This document shows positions 8,768-16,769 of a DNA stretch of 64,000 bases, piece by piece. A model generated the notes under the pieces. The model was not told the origin of the DNA. It searched no databases and was given only the letters and a program-made list of their open reading frames with translations. How positions within the stretch are numbered: position 1 is the first letter of the stretch; the number at the start of each line of letters is the position of its first letter. This stretch comes from Flaviflagellibacter deserti (lineage in GTDB: Bacteria; Pseudomonadota; Alphaproteobacteria; Rhizobiales; Methylopilaceae), in the NCBI RefSeq assembly GCF_042652085.1, contig NZ_JBHSJF010000006.1, positions 930,001 through 994,000 of the forward strand. Direction: 5' to 3'. The position numbers were made by a program, and so were the translations under genes.

Positions 8768-9799
8768 CTAACGGCGCCCCTTCTGCAAATACGCGACGGC
8801 GATGATGACGAAGCCCTGCACGGCGGCATTCAGGTAGACGCTGATGATGCTCGTGAGATTGAGGATGTTGCTGATCACCGAGAGCAGGATCGCGCCGACC
8901 ACCGTTCCGGTGATGCTGCCTTGGCCGCCCTTGAGCGCCGCGCCGCCGACGATGACGGATGCGATCGCCTCCAGTTCCCACAAAAGTCCGGTCGTCGGCG
9001 AGGCCGAGCCGAGACGCGGGACATAGAGCAGCGTCGCGATGCCGACGCAGGCGCCGAGCAGCATGTAGGTCAGTATCTTGATGCGATCGACGTCGACGGC
9101 GGCATAGCGGGCGACCGCCTCGTTGGAGCCGATCGCCTGAACGTAGCGTCCATAGGCGGTCTTGTTGAGAATCAGAGCGCCGACCAGCGCGACCATGAGA
9201 AACACCCAGACCGGCACCGGAACGCCGAGCCAGCTGCCGTAGTAGACCGGCGCGTAGAGATCCGCGGTATCGTTGGCGAGGGTCAGCGCACCGCCATCCG
9301 CGAAATAGGTCAGATAGGCACGAAAAATGCCGAGTGTGCCGAGCGTGACGATGAAGGGTTCGATCCGCCCTTTCGCGATCAGAACGCCGTGGATCAGCCC
9401 GAAAGCCGCTCCGAGGACGACGGCCAGCGCCGCGCCGAGCAGCACCGCCAGAAGCGGCGATCCGAGCGCCGGTCCTGCCCAGTTGATGAACATGATCACG
9501 CAGCCAGCGATCAACGCGGCCATCGACCCGACCGAGAGGTCGATGCCTCCGAGAATGATCACGAAACACATGCCGACCGCGATGATGCCGATGAAGGCCG
9601 TGCGCGTCAGGACGTTCGTCAGGTTGTCGACCGTGGCGAAGTCGCTGTTGAGCGCCGTCCCGACCGCGCAGAGGAGAATCAGCCCGAGGACCGGCCCCAG
9701 GCTTGCCAACCGCTCGGAGAGGGATGACTTCGCGTTGGCACTCCGGCGTCCGGCCTTGCCCACGCTGGTCGTGCTGGTGTTGATGTCAGGCTGCGACAT
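8768..9799 (-). CDS. sugar ABC transporter permease (RbsC/BPD_transp_2 family)
   Basis: The 343-residue multi-spanning membrane protein has hydrophobic stretches throughout and the RbsC-type hallmark 'GGIDLSVGSMAAL' near residue 83. It also has 'EPFIVTLGTLGIFRAYLTYFADG' and, near the C terminus, 'VIVGGAALKGGQGS', typical of CUT2-class permeases. The first 30 residues are polar and cytoplasmic. It probably forms a homodimeric channel in the inner membrane. The start overlaps the end of the ATPase gene by 14 nt and the binding-protein gene follows after 28 nt. Confidence 0.92.
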   Translation of the reverse strand: MSQPDINTSTTSVGKAGRRSANAKSSLSERLASLGPVLGLILLCAVGTALNSDFATVDNLTNVLTRTAFIGIIAVGMCFVIILGGIDLSVGSMAALIAGCVIMFINWAGPALGSPLLAVLLGAALAVVLGAAFGLIHGVLIAKGRIEPFIVTLGTLGIFRAYLTYFADGGALTLANDTADLYAPVYYGSWLGVPVPVWVFLMVALVGALILNKTAYGRYVQAIGSNEAVARYAAVDVDRIKILTYMLLGACVGIATLLYVPRLGSASPTTGLLWELEAIASVIVGGAALKGGQGSITGTVVGAILLSVISNILNLTSIISVYLNAAVQGFVIIAVAYLQKGRR

Positions 9800-11306
9800 G
9801 CCGCGTCCCCGTGGCGTAAGCGATCATGGTTTCTTCATTCAGCTCTTCACCCGAAAGCGTCGCGACGATCCGGCCCGCGCGCATGACGGCGACCCGATTT
9901 GCGAGCCCGATCAGCTCGATTAGCTCGGACGAGATGACGATCACCGCCAGGCCCTGCTGGGCCAGCCGATGGATCAAGAAATAGATTTCGCGCTTGGCGC
10001 CGACGTCGACGCCGCGCGTCGGCTCATCGAGAACGACGACCTTCGGTTCGGGATGGAGCACCTTGGCGAGCGCAAGCTTCTGCTGATTGCCGCCCGACAA
10101 TGATGATGCCTTGACCGAGAGCGATCCGGCGCGGATGCCGAATTCGTCGACCGCGCCTTCGAGCGCCCGTCTCTCCGCCGACGGGTCGAGCCAGGGTTTC
10201 GCATAACGCTCGAGCGCCATCAGGGTCAGGTTTGGACCGAGCGGGAAATCGACATGCAGGCCTTTGCCTTTGCGGTCCTCGCTCAGATAGGTGAGTCCGT
10301 ATTTGGCTGCGTCGCGCAGCGAGCGGAACTTTACCGCCCTCCCCTGCAGCTCGATTGTTCCGCTCGCCGGGCGCAATCCGAGAATGCCCTCGAACAACTC
10401 GGTGCGGCCTGCCCCAACGAGCCCGGCGAAGCCGAGGATTTCGCCGGGACGGACCTCGAAGCTGGCCTCATACGCCCAGCCGGGAACGCTGACTTTGCGG
10501 ACGCCAAGAGCCGGAGCGCGGGTTTCATCCACCGTCAGACGGGGCGGGAACTGATCGGCGATCTCGCGGCCGACCATCATCGTGGCCATCGCATGGCGCG
10601 TGACCGTATGCGTCGGCGCGCGGCCGACGAACCGCCCGTCTCGCATGACGATCACCTCGTCGGTGATCCGCTCCACCTCGTCGAGCTTGTGCGAGATGTA
10701 GATCACGGTCACGCCATCTGCGCGCATTCGCGCGATCAGAGCGAAGAGCCTGGCGGCCTCGGACGGTGTCAGGGTCGCCGTCGGCTCGTCCATGATCAGG
10801 AGCCGCGCGCGACGCGCCACCGCCTTCGCGATTTCGACGAGCTGCTTCTCCGCGACGATCAGGCGGCGAACGGGAGTCGCCGGATCGATGTCGAGCCCGA
10901 CCTGCCGCATCGCCGCGAGTGCGCCTTCCCGCATCGCCGCCTCGTTCAGGAACCAGCCCCTCTTCTTTTCGTGGCCGAGGAAGATGTTGCCGGCGACGGT
11001 GAGGTCTTCGGCCAGGTTGAACTCCTGATGGATCAGCACGATTCCGAGCGTCTCGGCATCGCGGGAAGTTCTGAACGAGACCGGCTCGCCATTGATCAGC
11101 ACGCTGCCCGCGCTCGGCGCCTCATAGCCCGCGAGGATCTTCATCAGCGTCGACTTGCCGGCGCCGTTCTCGCCGAGCAGGCCATAGACGCGGCCGGGCT
11201 CCAGCGCGAAGCTCACCCCGTGCAGCACCTCGACGGGGCCGAAGCGCTTGACGATGCCGTCGAAGGCAACTGAGACGCCGGCTAGGCTCTGTGCCGTGTC
11301 GGTCAT
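9786..11306 (-). CDS. sugar ABC transporter ATP-binding protein, duplicated CUT2 type (RbsA-like)
   Basis: The 506-residue protein has two ATPase halves. The first has Walker A 'GENGAGKST', a conserved 'LIHQEFNLAEDLTV' segment and Walker B 'LLIMDEPTATL'. The second has 'GFAGLVGAGRTELF' (degenerate Walker A), the signature 'SSLSGGNQQKL' and 'VVVLDEPTRGVDVGA'. This tandem form is standard for ribose/xylose-type importers. The open frame extends about 150 residues further upstream but overlaps the ROK gene and is low-complexity Arg/Gly; the ATG at 11306 overlaps the ROK stop as ATGA and follows GGGAGTG. Confidence 0.93.
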   Translation of the reverse strand: MTDTAQSLAGVSVAFDGIVKRFGPVEVLHGVSFALEPGRVYGLLGENGAGKSTLMKILAGYEAPSAGSVLINGEPVSFRTSRDAETLGIVLIHQEFNLAEDLTVAGNIFLGHEKKRGWFLNEAAMREGALAAMRQVGLDIDPATPVRRLIVAEKQLVEIAKAVARRARLLIMDEPTATLTPSEAARLFALIARMRADGVTVIYISHKLDEVERITDEVIVMRDGRFVGRAPTHTVTRHAMATMMVGREIADQFPPRLTVDETRAPALGVRKVSVPGWAYEASFEVRPGEILGFAGLVGAGRTELFEGILGLRPASGTIELQGRAVKFRSLRDAAKYGLTYLSEDRKGKGLHVDFPLGPNLTLMALERYAKPWLDPSAERRALEGAVDEFGIRAGSLSVKASSLSGGNQQKLALAKVLHPEPKVVVLDEPTRGVDVGAKREIYFLIHRLAQQGLAVIVISSELIELIGLANRVAVMRAGRIVATLSGEELNEETMIAYATGTRHVAA

Positions 11307-12466
11307 ACGGCGACACTCCCGATACGCAGCGCCTCGCGCATGGCCAGGACACCTGCCCCGATCAAGCCCTCCTCGTTGCGGAGCGGGGCGTAGGTGATTT
11401 CGAGATGACGCGTCGACAGCGCCAGGGAGCGCTGGCTCACGCTCTGCCGGATCGCTGCAAGGAACATCGGCCCGATACCAGATACGCCACCGCCGACGAA
11501 GACGTGTGAGGGATTGTAAAAGTTGACGAGCGCCGCGAGCATCTGACCGATCAGATGCCCGGACCGCGCGATGATCGCGTCGGAGGCGGCATCGCCGGCG
11601 CGGCTCGCCGCCCCCACATCGATCGCTTCCAACCGGCCCTTCGCCTTGAGCTTCTCCGCGAGAATGGGGCTCCGGCCGGACTGAGCAGCCTCCACGGCCA
11701 TCTCGACGATTGCCGGTGCCGCCGCCATCGCCTCGACGCAGCCTCTGTTGCCGCAGCGGCACACCGGGCCCTCGGGATCGACGCAGATATGCCCGATATC
11801 CCCGGCCGAGCCGCTCGCCCCGCGATAAAGCTCACCATGACAGACGATACCGCAGCCTATTCCCGTCCCGACCTTGATGATGAGGAAGTCCTGGATCTGC
11901 CGGTGCTGGCGCCACAGCACGCCGAGCGCCATCAGATTCACATCGTTGTCAACGAAGACGGGCGCCGACGTCACTTCGCGAATGTCGTCGCGGATGGAGA
12001 AACTGTCCCAGCCCGGCATCAATGGCGGATTGACGAGCTGGCCGACCGCGAAGTTCACCGGCCCCGGCACGCCGATGCCAACCGAGAGCACGTCTTCGGG
12101 CGCAATGCCGTTCTCTGCCAGCATGGCCGGGATCAGCGTACGGAGCCGCGACATGATCGGTCCCGGGCCGAGTTGGACGTCGGCGGTTTGTGAGTGCTTG
12201 GCGACGACGCTGAGGTCCGGGCGGAGCAGAGCAAGATCAAGGCTTGTCGCGCCGATGTCGACGCCGATCACCACGCCCATCTGAGAATCGATACGGAGGG
12301 TCTCGGGCCGCCGGCCGCCTCGCGACAGTTGGAGGCCAACCTCATCCAGGAGGCCCTGTTCAAGCAGCCCGGCGGCGAGCGCATTGGTCTTGCTGCGCGA
12401 GAACTCGAGCGTGTCCGATAATTCGTGGCGCGCACAGCCGCCCGACCAGAAGATCGCATTGAGCAT
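11303..12466 (-). CDS. ROK-family transcriptional regulator
   Basis: The 387-residue protein begins with a short winged helix ('ELSDTLEFSRSKTNALAAGLL'), then a ROK sugar-kinase-like fold: 'GVVIGVDIGATSLDLAL' (phosphate loop), 'SVGIGVPGPVN', and the ROK zinc motif 'CRCGNRGCVEAM'. Such proteins repress sugar transport and catabolic genes until a sugar binds. It is the first gene of the transporter operon and coupled to it by a 4-nt overlap. The frame is open about 21 codons upstream of the ATG at 12466, and a GGGAGG stretch sits there, so a longer non-ATG start is possible; the HTH is nearly complete from 12466. Confidence 0.85.
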   Translation of the reverse strand: MLNAIFWSGGCARHELSDTLEFSRSKTNALAAGLLEQGLLDEVGLQLSRGGRRPETLRIDSQMGVVIGVDIGATSLDLALLRPDLSVVAKHSQTADVQLGPGPIMSRLRTLIPAMLAENGIAPEDVLSVGIGVPGPVNFAVGQLVNPPLMPGWDSFSIRDDIREVTSAPVFVDNDVNLMALGVLWRQHRQIQDFLIIKVGTGIGCGIVCHGELYRGASGSAGDIGHICVDPEGPVCRCGNRGCVEAMAAAPAIVEMAVEAAQSGRSPILAEKLKAKGRLEAIDVGAASRAGDAASDAIIARSGHLIGQMLAALVNFYNPSHVFVGGGVSGIGPMFLAAIRQSVSQRSLALSTRHLEITYAPLRNEEGLIGAGVLAMREALRIGSVAV

Positions 12467-12722
12467 CGCGAGCTCGCCCGGGCTTACATGATGCCACGGC
12501 AGCGCGATCTTAGCCTCCCGAGCGTTTCCCTAGGGCCTTATTCGGCCGCTCTGAATCCAAGGCTAGGCGAAGAAACTGCCGCCGCTCAAGGCCGAACTTC
12601 GGCCTGCACCGAGCTGAAGTGGAGTTGAAGCGCGTTTGGCTTCGGCCATTCGCTGAAGGCTGGACGAAGCGCTCGACCTTGCGGCAACGTCGGACGATCC
12701 AATCCGCAGAAGGCCGTCACAA
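12467..12722. promoter_or_regulatory. divergent promoter region, ROK-transporter operon / sugar isomerase
   Basis: This 256-bp gap separates the minus-strand ROK/ABC operon from the plus-strand TIM-barrel gene and must hold both promoters. I do not see a convincing -35/-10 pair or a strong inverted repeat. An AAGG stretch near 12709 may serve as ribosome-binding site for the plus-strand gene. No coding signal is apparent. Confidence 0.4.
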
Positions 12723-13781
12723 ATGCCCGCGACGATAAATGGTCCCGCGATTTTCCTTGCCCAGTTCGCCAGCGATGTCGCCCCCTTTTCGTCATGGCCG
12801 GAGATCACGAAATGGGCTGCCGGTCTGGGCTATCGCGGCGTCCAGCTGCCGGCCTCGGACACGCGCTTTTTCGATCTCGCCGAGGCCGCCAATTCGCAGA
12901 CCTATTGCGATGAGATCGCGGGGACCGCTCGGGAGAACGGTGTGGAGATCACCGAGCTTTCGACCCATCTTCTCGGCCAGCTCGTCGCCGTCCATCCCGC
13001 CTACGATGCCGCCTTCGATGCTTTCGCTCCAGGAGAGGTGCACGGCAAGCCGAGCGAGCGTCAGAAGTGGGCGGTGGAGCAGATGCTGTTCGCCGCCAGA
13101 GCCTCGCGACGGCTTGGCCTGACCGGCAGCGTCAGCTTCACCGGGGCGCTCGCATGGCCCTTCGTCTATCCCTGGCCGCAGCGGCCTCCCGGTCTGGCCG
13201 AGGAGGCCTTTGCGGAACTTGCGCGCCGCTGGCGACCGATCCTCGACGCTTACGATGCCGAGGGTGTCGATATCGGCTTCGAGATCCATCCGGGTGAGGA
13301 TGTCTTCGACGGCGCCACCTTCGAGCTATTCCTCGAACGATTGGGCGGACATCCGCGCTGCCGGATTAATTATGATCCGTCGCATTTCGTCCTGCAGCAG
13401 CTCGACTACCTCTCCTTCATCGACATCTACCACGAGCGGATCAGCGCCTTCCACGTGAAGGATGCCGAGTTCCGCCCGACCGGCCGCCAGGGCGTCTATT
13501 CGGGCTATGCGCCCTGGATCGATCGTGCCGGTCGCTTCCGCTCGCCCGGCGACGGACAGGTCGACTTCAAGGCCGTCTTCTCGAAACTGACGCAGTACGG
13601 CTTCGCAGGCTGGGCGGTGCTCGAATGGGAATGCGCGCTGAAGCACCCCGAAGACGGCGCCCGCGAAGGCGCCCGTTTCATCGCCGACCACATCATTCGC
13701 GTGACCGAAACGGCCTTCGATGACTTCGCCGGCGGCGCGAAGGATACGAATCTCGCCCGGCGGATGCTTGGTCTCTCGTGA
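12723..13781 (+). CDS. sugar phosphate isomerase/epimerase family protein (xylose isomerase-like TIM barrel)
   Basis: The 352-residue protein reads as an AP-endonuclease-2/xylose-isomerase-like TIM barrel: 'GYRGVQLPASD' near residue 38, 'DIGFEIHPGEDVFDG' near 183 with a metal-ligand Glu, 'NYDPSHFVLQQLD' near 215, 'FHVKDAEF' near 245, and 'VLEWEC' near 300 with a late Glu ligand. Relatives isomerise or dehydrate keto-sugars and inosose-type polyols. Its position opposite a sugar transporter/oxidoreductase operon suggests it acts on the oxidised product of the Gfo/Idh enzyme. Exact substrate not recognisable. Confidence 0.8.
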   Translation: MPATINGPAIFLAQFASDVAPFSSWPEITKWAAGLGYRGVQLPASDTRFFDLAEAANSQTYCDEIAGTARENGVEITELSTHLLGQLVAVHPAYDAAFDAFAPGEVHGKPSERQKWAVEQMLFAARASRRLGLTGSVSFTGALAWPFVYPWPQRPPGLAEEAFAELARRWRPILDAYDAEGVDIGFEIHPGEDVFDGATFELFLERLGGHPRCRINYDPSHFVLQQLDYLSFIDIYHERISAFHVKDAEFRPTGRQGVYSGYAPWIDRAGRFRSPGDGQVDFKAVFSKLTQYGFAGWAVLEWECALKHPEDGAREGARFIADHIIRVTETAFDDFAGGAKDTNLARRMLGLS

Positions 13782-13819
13782 GAACGGCCACGCCCGCGGA
13801 TGCCGCCGGATTAGGTCGC

Positions 13820-15025
13820 TCATCCCCGGCTGATCGTCAGATCTGCAGCCGAAGCCGCGTGATCCGGCAGACCGGCATAGCCATGCCAGCCGACATAAAG
13901 TCCGACACCCACGAGCAGAACGCCTGAGAAATAGGGCGCGCGCCGGGCGAAAGTCGAGAACCAGCTGATTCGTTGTGTCGCGTGGCGGACACCGACCGCC
14001 GCGGCTGCTCCGACGAGGACCAGCGTCACGGCCAAGCCGATCGAGAAGCAGAGAACCAGAACCGCGCCGAGCGGAATTTCCTTCAGCTGCAGGCAGAGAA
14101 GCAGGACGGTGATGGCAGCGGGACATGGGATCAGTCCGCCGGTTAGGCCGAAGAGCACGATCTGCCAATTGGTGACATTGCGCTGCCCAGCGAAGCGCTT
14201 GCGGATGTCGTTGGCATGCGCGAGTTCGTGGGCGTCCTGGTAGCCGTCCGTGCCGATTTCCAGTCCCCTCATCTCCTCATGGAGATGATCGGATCCCGCG
14301 GTGCTCTCAAGGAACGAAACATCGAAGTCGTGTGAGTGGTCCTTGTGGCCCAGGACGAGGCGGACCATGAAGTCATGGGGCTCCGGAATTACTTCGACGC
14401 TCTCGATATAGCTACCGGCCTCGCGGAAGGTGAAAGTCTGCTCGCGGCCGTCCGGGCGCTCGGTCTTCAGCGTGACTTCTCCGGCCGTCCAAGGCTTGCC
14501 GCGCTCGGGGGAGAAGCGCCAGCGGGCCCCGGCGGCATCTTCGTGCAGCACCAGCTTGTGGAGACCGTGGCCGGTATCGATCATCCGGACATCGTCATGG
14601 TGGTGATCGTGACCATGCGAGTGGTCATGATCGTGATCGTGGTGCCCGTGCGAATGGTCGGCGGCGGCCTTGGCAGCCTGCTGGTCCTGCCAGGTCCGCT
14701 GGATCATCCATAGCGCCATGCCGATGATGATCACCCCGGACACCAGCTGCAGGTACGGCTCGACCTTTTCAGCATCGAGGCCCTGATAGAGATACATGCC
14801 GCCGAGTGCGATCGTCCAAACCACAATCGTATGGGAAACGGTCGCGGCAATACCGAGCATCACTGCCTGGGCGATCGTTCCCCGGATCGCGATGATGAAC
14901 GCGGCCATCATTGTCTTCGAGTGACCGGGCTCCAGCCCATGCAAGGCGCCCAGCAGGATTGCGCTGGGTATGAACAGCCAGGCGTTACCGGCGCCCTGCT
15001 GGATCAGTTCCTCAAATGACGGCAT
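13820..15025 (-). CDS. rcnA: nickel/cobalt efflux protein, RcnA/NicO family
   Basis: The 401-residue inner-membrane protein has the NicO hallmark 'HGLEPGHSK' at residues 29-37, several hydrophobic segments, a very His/Asp-rich loop at about 123-145 that should bind divalent metal, a soluble region (about 150-265), then further membrane segments beginning 'GGLIPCPAAITVLLLC'. This is the RcnA architecture with an unusually long central soluble insertion. RcnA exports Ni and Co. The gene lies 9 nt after the CsoR/RcnR-family gene, so the two form a short operon with its own sensor. Confidence 0.9.
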   Translation of the reverse strand: MPSFEELIQQGAGNAWLFIPSAILLGALHGLEPGHSKTMMAAFIIAIRGTIAQAVMLGIAATVSHTIVVWTIALGGMYLYQGLDAEKVEPYLQLVSGVIIIGMALWMIQRTWQDQQAAKAAADHSHGHHDHDHDHSHGHDHHHDDVRMIDTGHGLHKLVLHEDAAGARWRFSPERGKPWTAGEVTLKTERPDGREQTFTFREAGSYIESVEVIPEPHDFMVRLVLGHKDHSHDFDVSFLESTAGSDHLHEEMRGLEIGTDGYQDAHELAHANDIRKRFAGQRNVTNWQIVLFGLTGGLIPCPAAITVLLLCLQLKEIPLGAVLVLCFSIGLAVTLVLVGAAAAVGVRHATQRISWFSTFARRAPYFSGVLLVGVGLYVGWHGYAGLPDHAASAADLTISRG

Positions 15026-15034
15026 GTGTCAGCC

Positions 15035-15307
15035 TCACAGGTATTTGGTGATTTCCTTGAACTCATCGATCGGCGCGCGTTGATCGCGCGGCAGGGCTCC
15101 GATCGTCTCTTCGAGGCAATGATCGAGATGGTCCTGGATCAAGGTTCTCTTGGCCTGGCCGATGGCTTTCTCGACCGCGTGAAGCTGCTGGGCGATGTCG
15201 AGGCAGGAACGGCCATTCTCGATCATCGCCACCACCGTTTTCAGGTGGCCCTGCGCCCGCTTGAGGCGCTTGGCGACAGCTTCGTGATGTTGATGAGGTT
15301 CGTTCAT
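15035..15307 (-). CDS. CsoR/RcnR-family metal-sensing repressor
   Basis: The 90-residue helical repressor has the family core 'VAKRLKRAQGHLKTV'. Candidate metal ligands are Cys35, His60 and Cys64, plus an N-terminal His group (His5, His7, His8); residue 3, where RcnR has His, is Glu. Family members are tetramers that leave the operator on binding metal. Because it precedes rcnA directly, nickel or cobalt is the likely signal, although Cys-His-Cys resembles copper-sensing CsoR and nickel-sensing InrS more than RcnR itself. The ATG at 15307 follows a GGAGG ribosome-binding site. Confidence 0.88.
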   Translation of the reverse strand: MNEPHQHHEAVAKRLKRAQGHLKTVVAMIENGRSCLDIAQQLHAVEKAIGQAKRTLIQDHLDHCLEETIGALPRDQRAPIDEFKEITKYL

Positions 15308-15311
15308 TTCC

Positions 15312-15330
15312 TATCCTCCAGGAGGGGATA
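15312..15330. promoter_or_regulatory. candidate operator overlapping the repressor's ribosome-binding site
   Basis: TATCCTCC and GGAGGGGATA form an inverted repeat with a perfect CCTCC-A-GGAGG centre, 5 bp upstream of the repressor ATG. CsoR/RcnR-family operators are G-tract inverted repeats. One arm doubles as the ribosome-binding site on the minus strand, so part of the symmetry may be coincidental. Confidence 0.4.
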
Positions 15331-15375
15331 CAGATAGGCAAAAAATTGGGTGGCCGCCATAGTCATCGTCGCTGA

Positions 15376-16143
15376 TCAGGATTGAGTGAGGCGGCGGGCG
15401 AAGAGACGGCCATAGCCGGGCTTTGCGCCATCGACTCCCGTCAGTTCCAGGCAGTGCCAGAACGAGGCCTGGACCGCCGAGATCACCGGCTTGCCGAGCT
15501 TGTCCTCCAGCGCTTCGATGGCTCCGACGCTGCGGAAGTTCGTGCAGCTGATGAAGATCGCGCTGGCGTCCGGATGATCGACGGACAGCACGTGGTCGTA
15601 GACCTTCTCCAGCGGAACCTCGGCGAGAGCGTGATCGCTGTTGATCCCGAGATTGCCGTGCCGGACGACCTCGTGGCCGTTTTCTTCCAGGAAACGGATC
15701 GCGCGCTGGTGAATCTCGTCAACGTAGGGAGTCGCGAGCGCGACCTTGCCGGCTCCGACTTCGGCGAGAGCCGCAAGAGATGCCGTCGATGCGGTGGTGA
15801 TCTTCGGGCCTGGCGCCCATTCGACGATCTTGGCGGTGAGTGCCTTGTCATAGGCTGTGCCGCGCAGGAACGAGGCACTGGTGCCGCCGAAGCAGAGGAC
15901 GTCGATTGGCGCGGAGCCGACGAGGCGCGCCGACTGCTCCAGCATCGGATGGGCCATCATCTCCTCGATCCCCTCGATGGTGACCTTGGGGAGATGGATG
16001 CGGGTCGTATGGATCGACACGCCCTCCGCCGCCATCGCCCACATCTCCGCTTCCATCACGACGCTCGATGCGATGTAGATCAGTCCGATCCGCGCCTTGT
16101 AGCCATCACCGTCTGGACGAAACTTCGGGGCAATCGCGGACAT
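15376..16143 (-). CDS. Asp/Glu racemase superfamily protein (maleate isomerase / arylmalonate decarboxylase-like)
   Basis: From the ATG at 16143 (CCGGAG upstream) the protein is 255 residues. It has two cysteine loops typical of the superfamily: 'VLCFGGTSASFLRG' in the first half and 'FISCTNFRSVGAIE' in the second, as in maleate cis-trans isomerases and arylmalonate decarboxylases. A frame extension to 16227 lacks similarity. Maleate-isomerase-like enzymes finish several N-heterocycle and aromatic pathways by turning maleate into fumarate. It is divergent from the dehydroquinase homologue and near the monooxygenase operon, so a role in that pathway is plausible. Substrate not established. Confidence 0.75.
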   Translation of the reverse strand: MSAIAPKFRPDGDGYKARIGLIYIASSVVMEAEMWAMAAEGVSIHTTRIHLPKVTIEGIEEMMAHPMLEQSARLVGSAPIDVLCFGGTSASFLRGTAYDKALTAKIVEWAPGPKITTASTASLAALAEVGAGKVALATPYVDEIHQRAIRFLEENGHEVVRHGNLGINSDHALAEVPLEKVYDHVLSVDHPDASAIFISCTNFRSVGAIEALEDKLGKPVISAVQASFWHCLELTGVDGAKPGYGRLFARRLTQS

Positions 16144-16219
16144 GTAAACTCCGGCTGAACTGCGCGGAGCATAGATTTCGAATCCGGCCAGACCAACCGG
16201 GCCGCTCGCCATTATTGTT

Positions 16220-16234
16220 CGATGCACTGCATCG
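16220..16234. promoter_or_regulatory. candidate operator, divergent racemase-like / dehydroquinase-like genes
   Basis: CGATGCA-C-TGCATCG is a perfect 15-nt palindrome with 7-bp arms, in the 161-bp gap between two divergent genes next to an AT-rich stretch. It contains ATGC/GCAT half sites, as does the candidate LysR site near 17712. Regulator unknown. Confidence 0.4.
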
Positions 16235-16304
16235 GAAAGTACGATTCATCGCTTTCTCCGAGCGCGCCTAATCTTGCATCGACGACAGCGCGTCAGGACA
16301 TCAC

Positions 16305-16769
16305 ATGGCAACCACGCAGAAGATTCTTTTCATCAACGGCCCCAACGCAAACCTCTACGGCCTCGATCCGAGCGGCACCTACGGCACCGAGAGCTTTCCC
16401 GCGATCAAGGAGCGCTGCGAAGCGCGGGCTGCCTCCCTGGGGCTGGAACTCGATTTCCGGCAATCGAACTACGAGGGCGAGATCGTCGACTGGATCCAGC
16501 AGGCGCGCGGAACGACAGCGGGCATCGTCATCAACGCCGCCGGCCTCACCTACACCTCGATCGCGATCCTCGACGCGCTGCTGGCCTATGAAGGGCCGAT
16601 CATCGAGGCGCACATGAGCAATATCTGGAAGCGCGAGCCGTTCCGGCACAAATCCTTCGTGTCGAAGGCGGCGACGGGCGTCGTCGCCGGCCTCGGCGCC
16701 CTTGGATACGAACTGGCGCTGCTGGCGATTGCCGATCTGACCGGAACGCGTCCCCTCCCCGCTCCCTAG
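16305..16769 (+). CDS. type II 3-dehydroquinate dehydratase-like protein with altered active site
   Basis: The 154-residue flavodoxin-fold protein aligns along its full length with AroQ: 'NGPNANLYG' (11-19), 'QSNYEGEIVDWI' (53-64), 'EAHMSN' (101-106), 'REPFRHKS' (110-117). Against M. tuberculosis numbering (offset +2), Tyr26, Asn77, His103 and Arg114 are conserved, but the catalytic Arg is Asp21 and the substrate-binding His is Tyr83. It is therefore unlikely to be a normal shikimate-pathway dehydroquinase. It sits in a catabolic cluster, divergent from the racemase-like gene, and ends in a shared CTAG with the convergent LysR gene. Confidence 0.8.
   Translation: MATTQKILFINGPNANLYGLDPSGTYGTESFPAIKERCEARAASLGLELDFRQSNYEGEIVDWIQQARGTTAGIVINAAGLTYTSIAILDALLAYEGPIIEAHMSNIWKREPFRHKSFVSKAATGVVAGLGALGYELALLAIADLTGTRPLPAP

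Noticed and set aside
11307..11762. N-terminal extension of the RbsA-like ATPase
   Set aside because: Overlaps the ROK gene in another frame, no similarity, and a well-placed ATG with ribosome-binding site exists at 11306.
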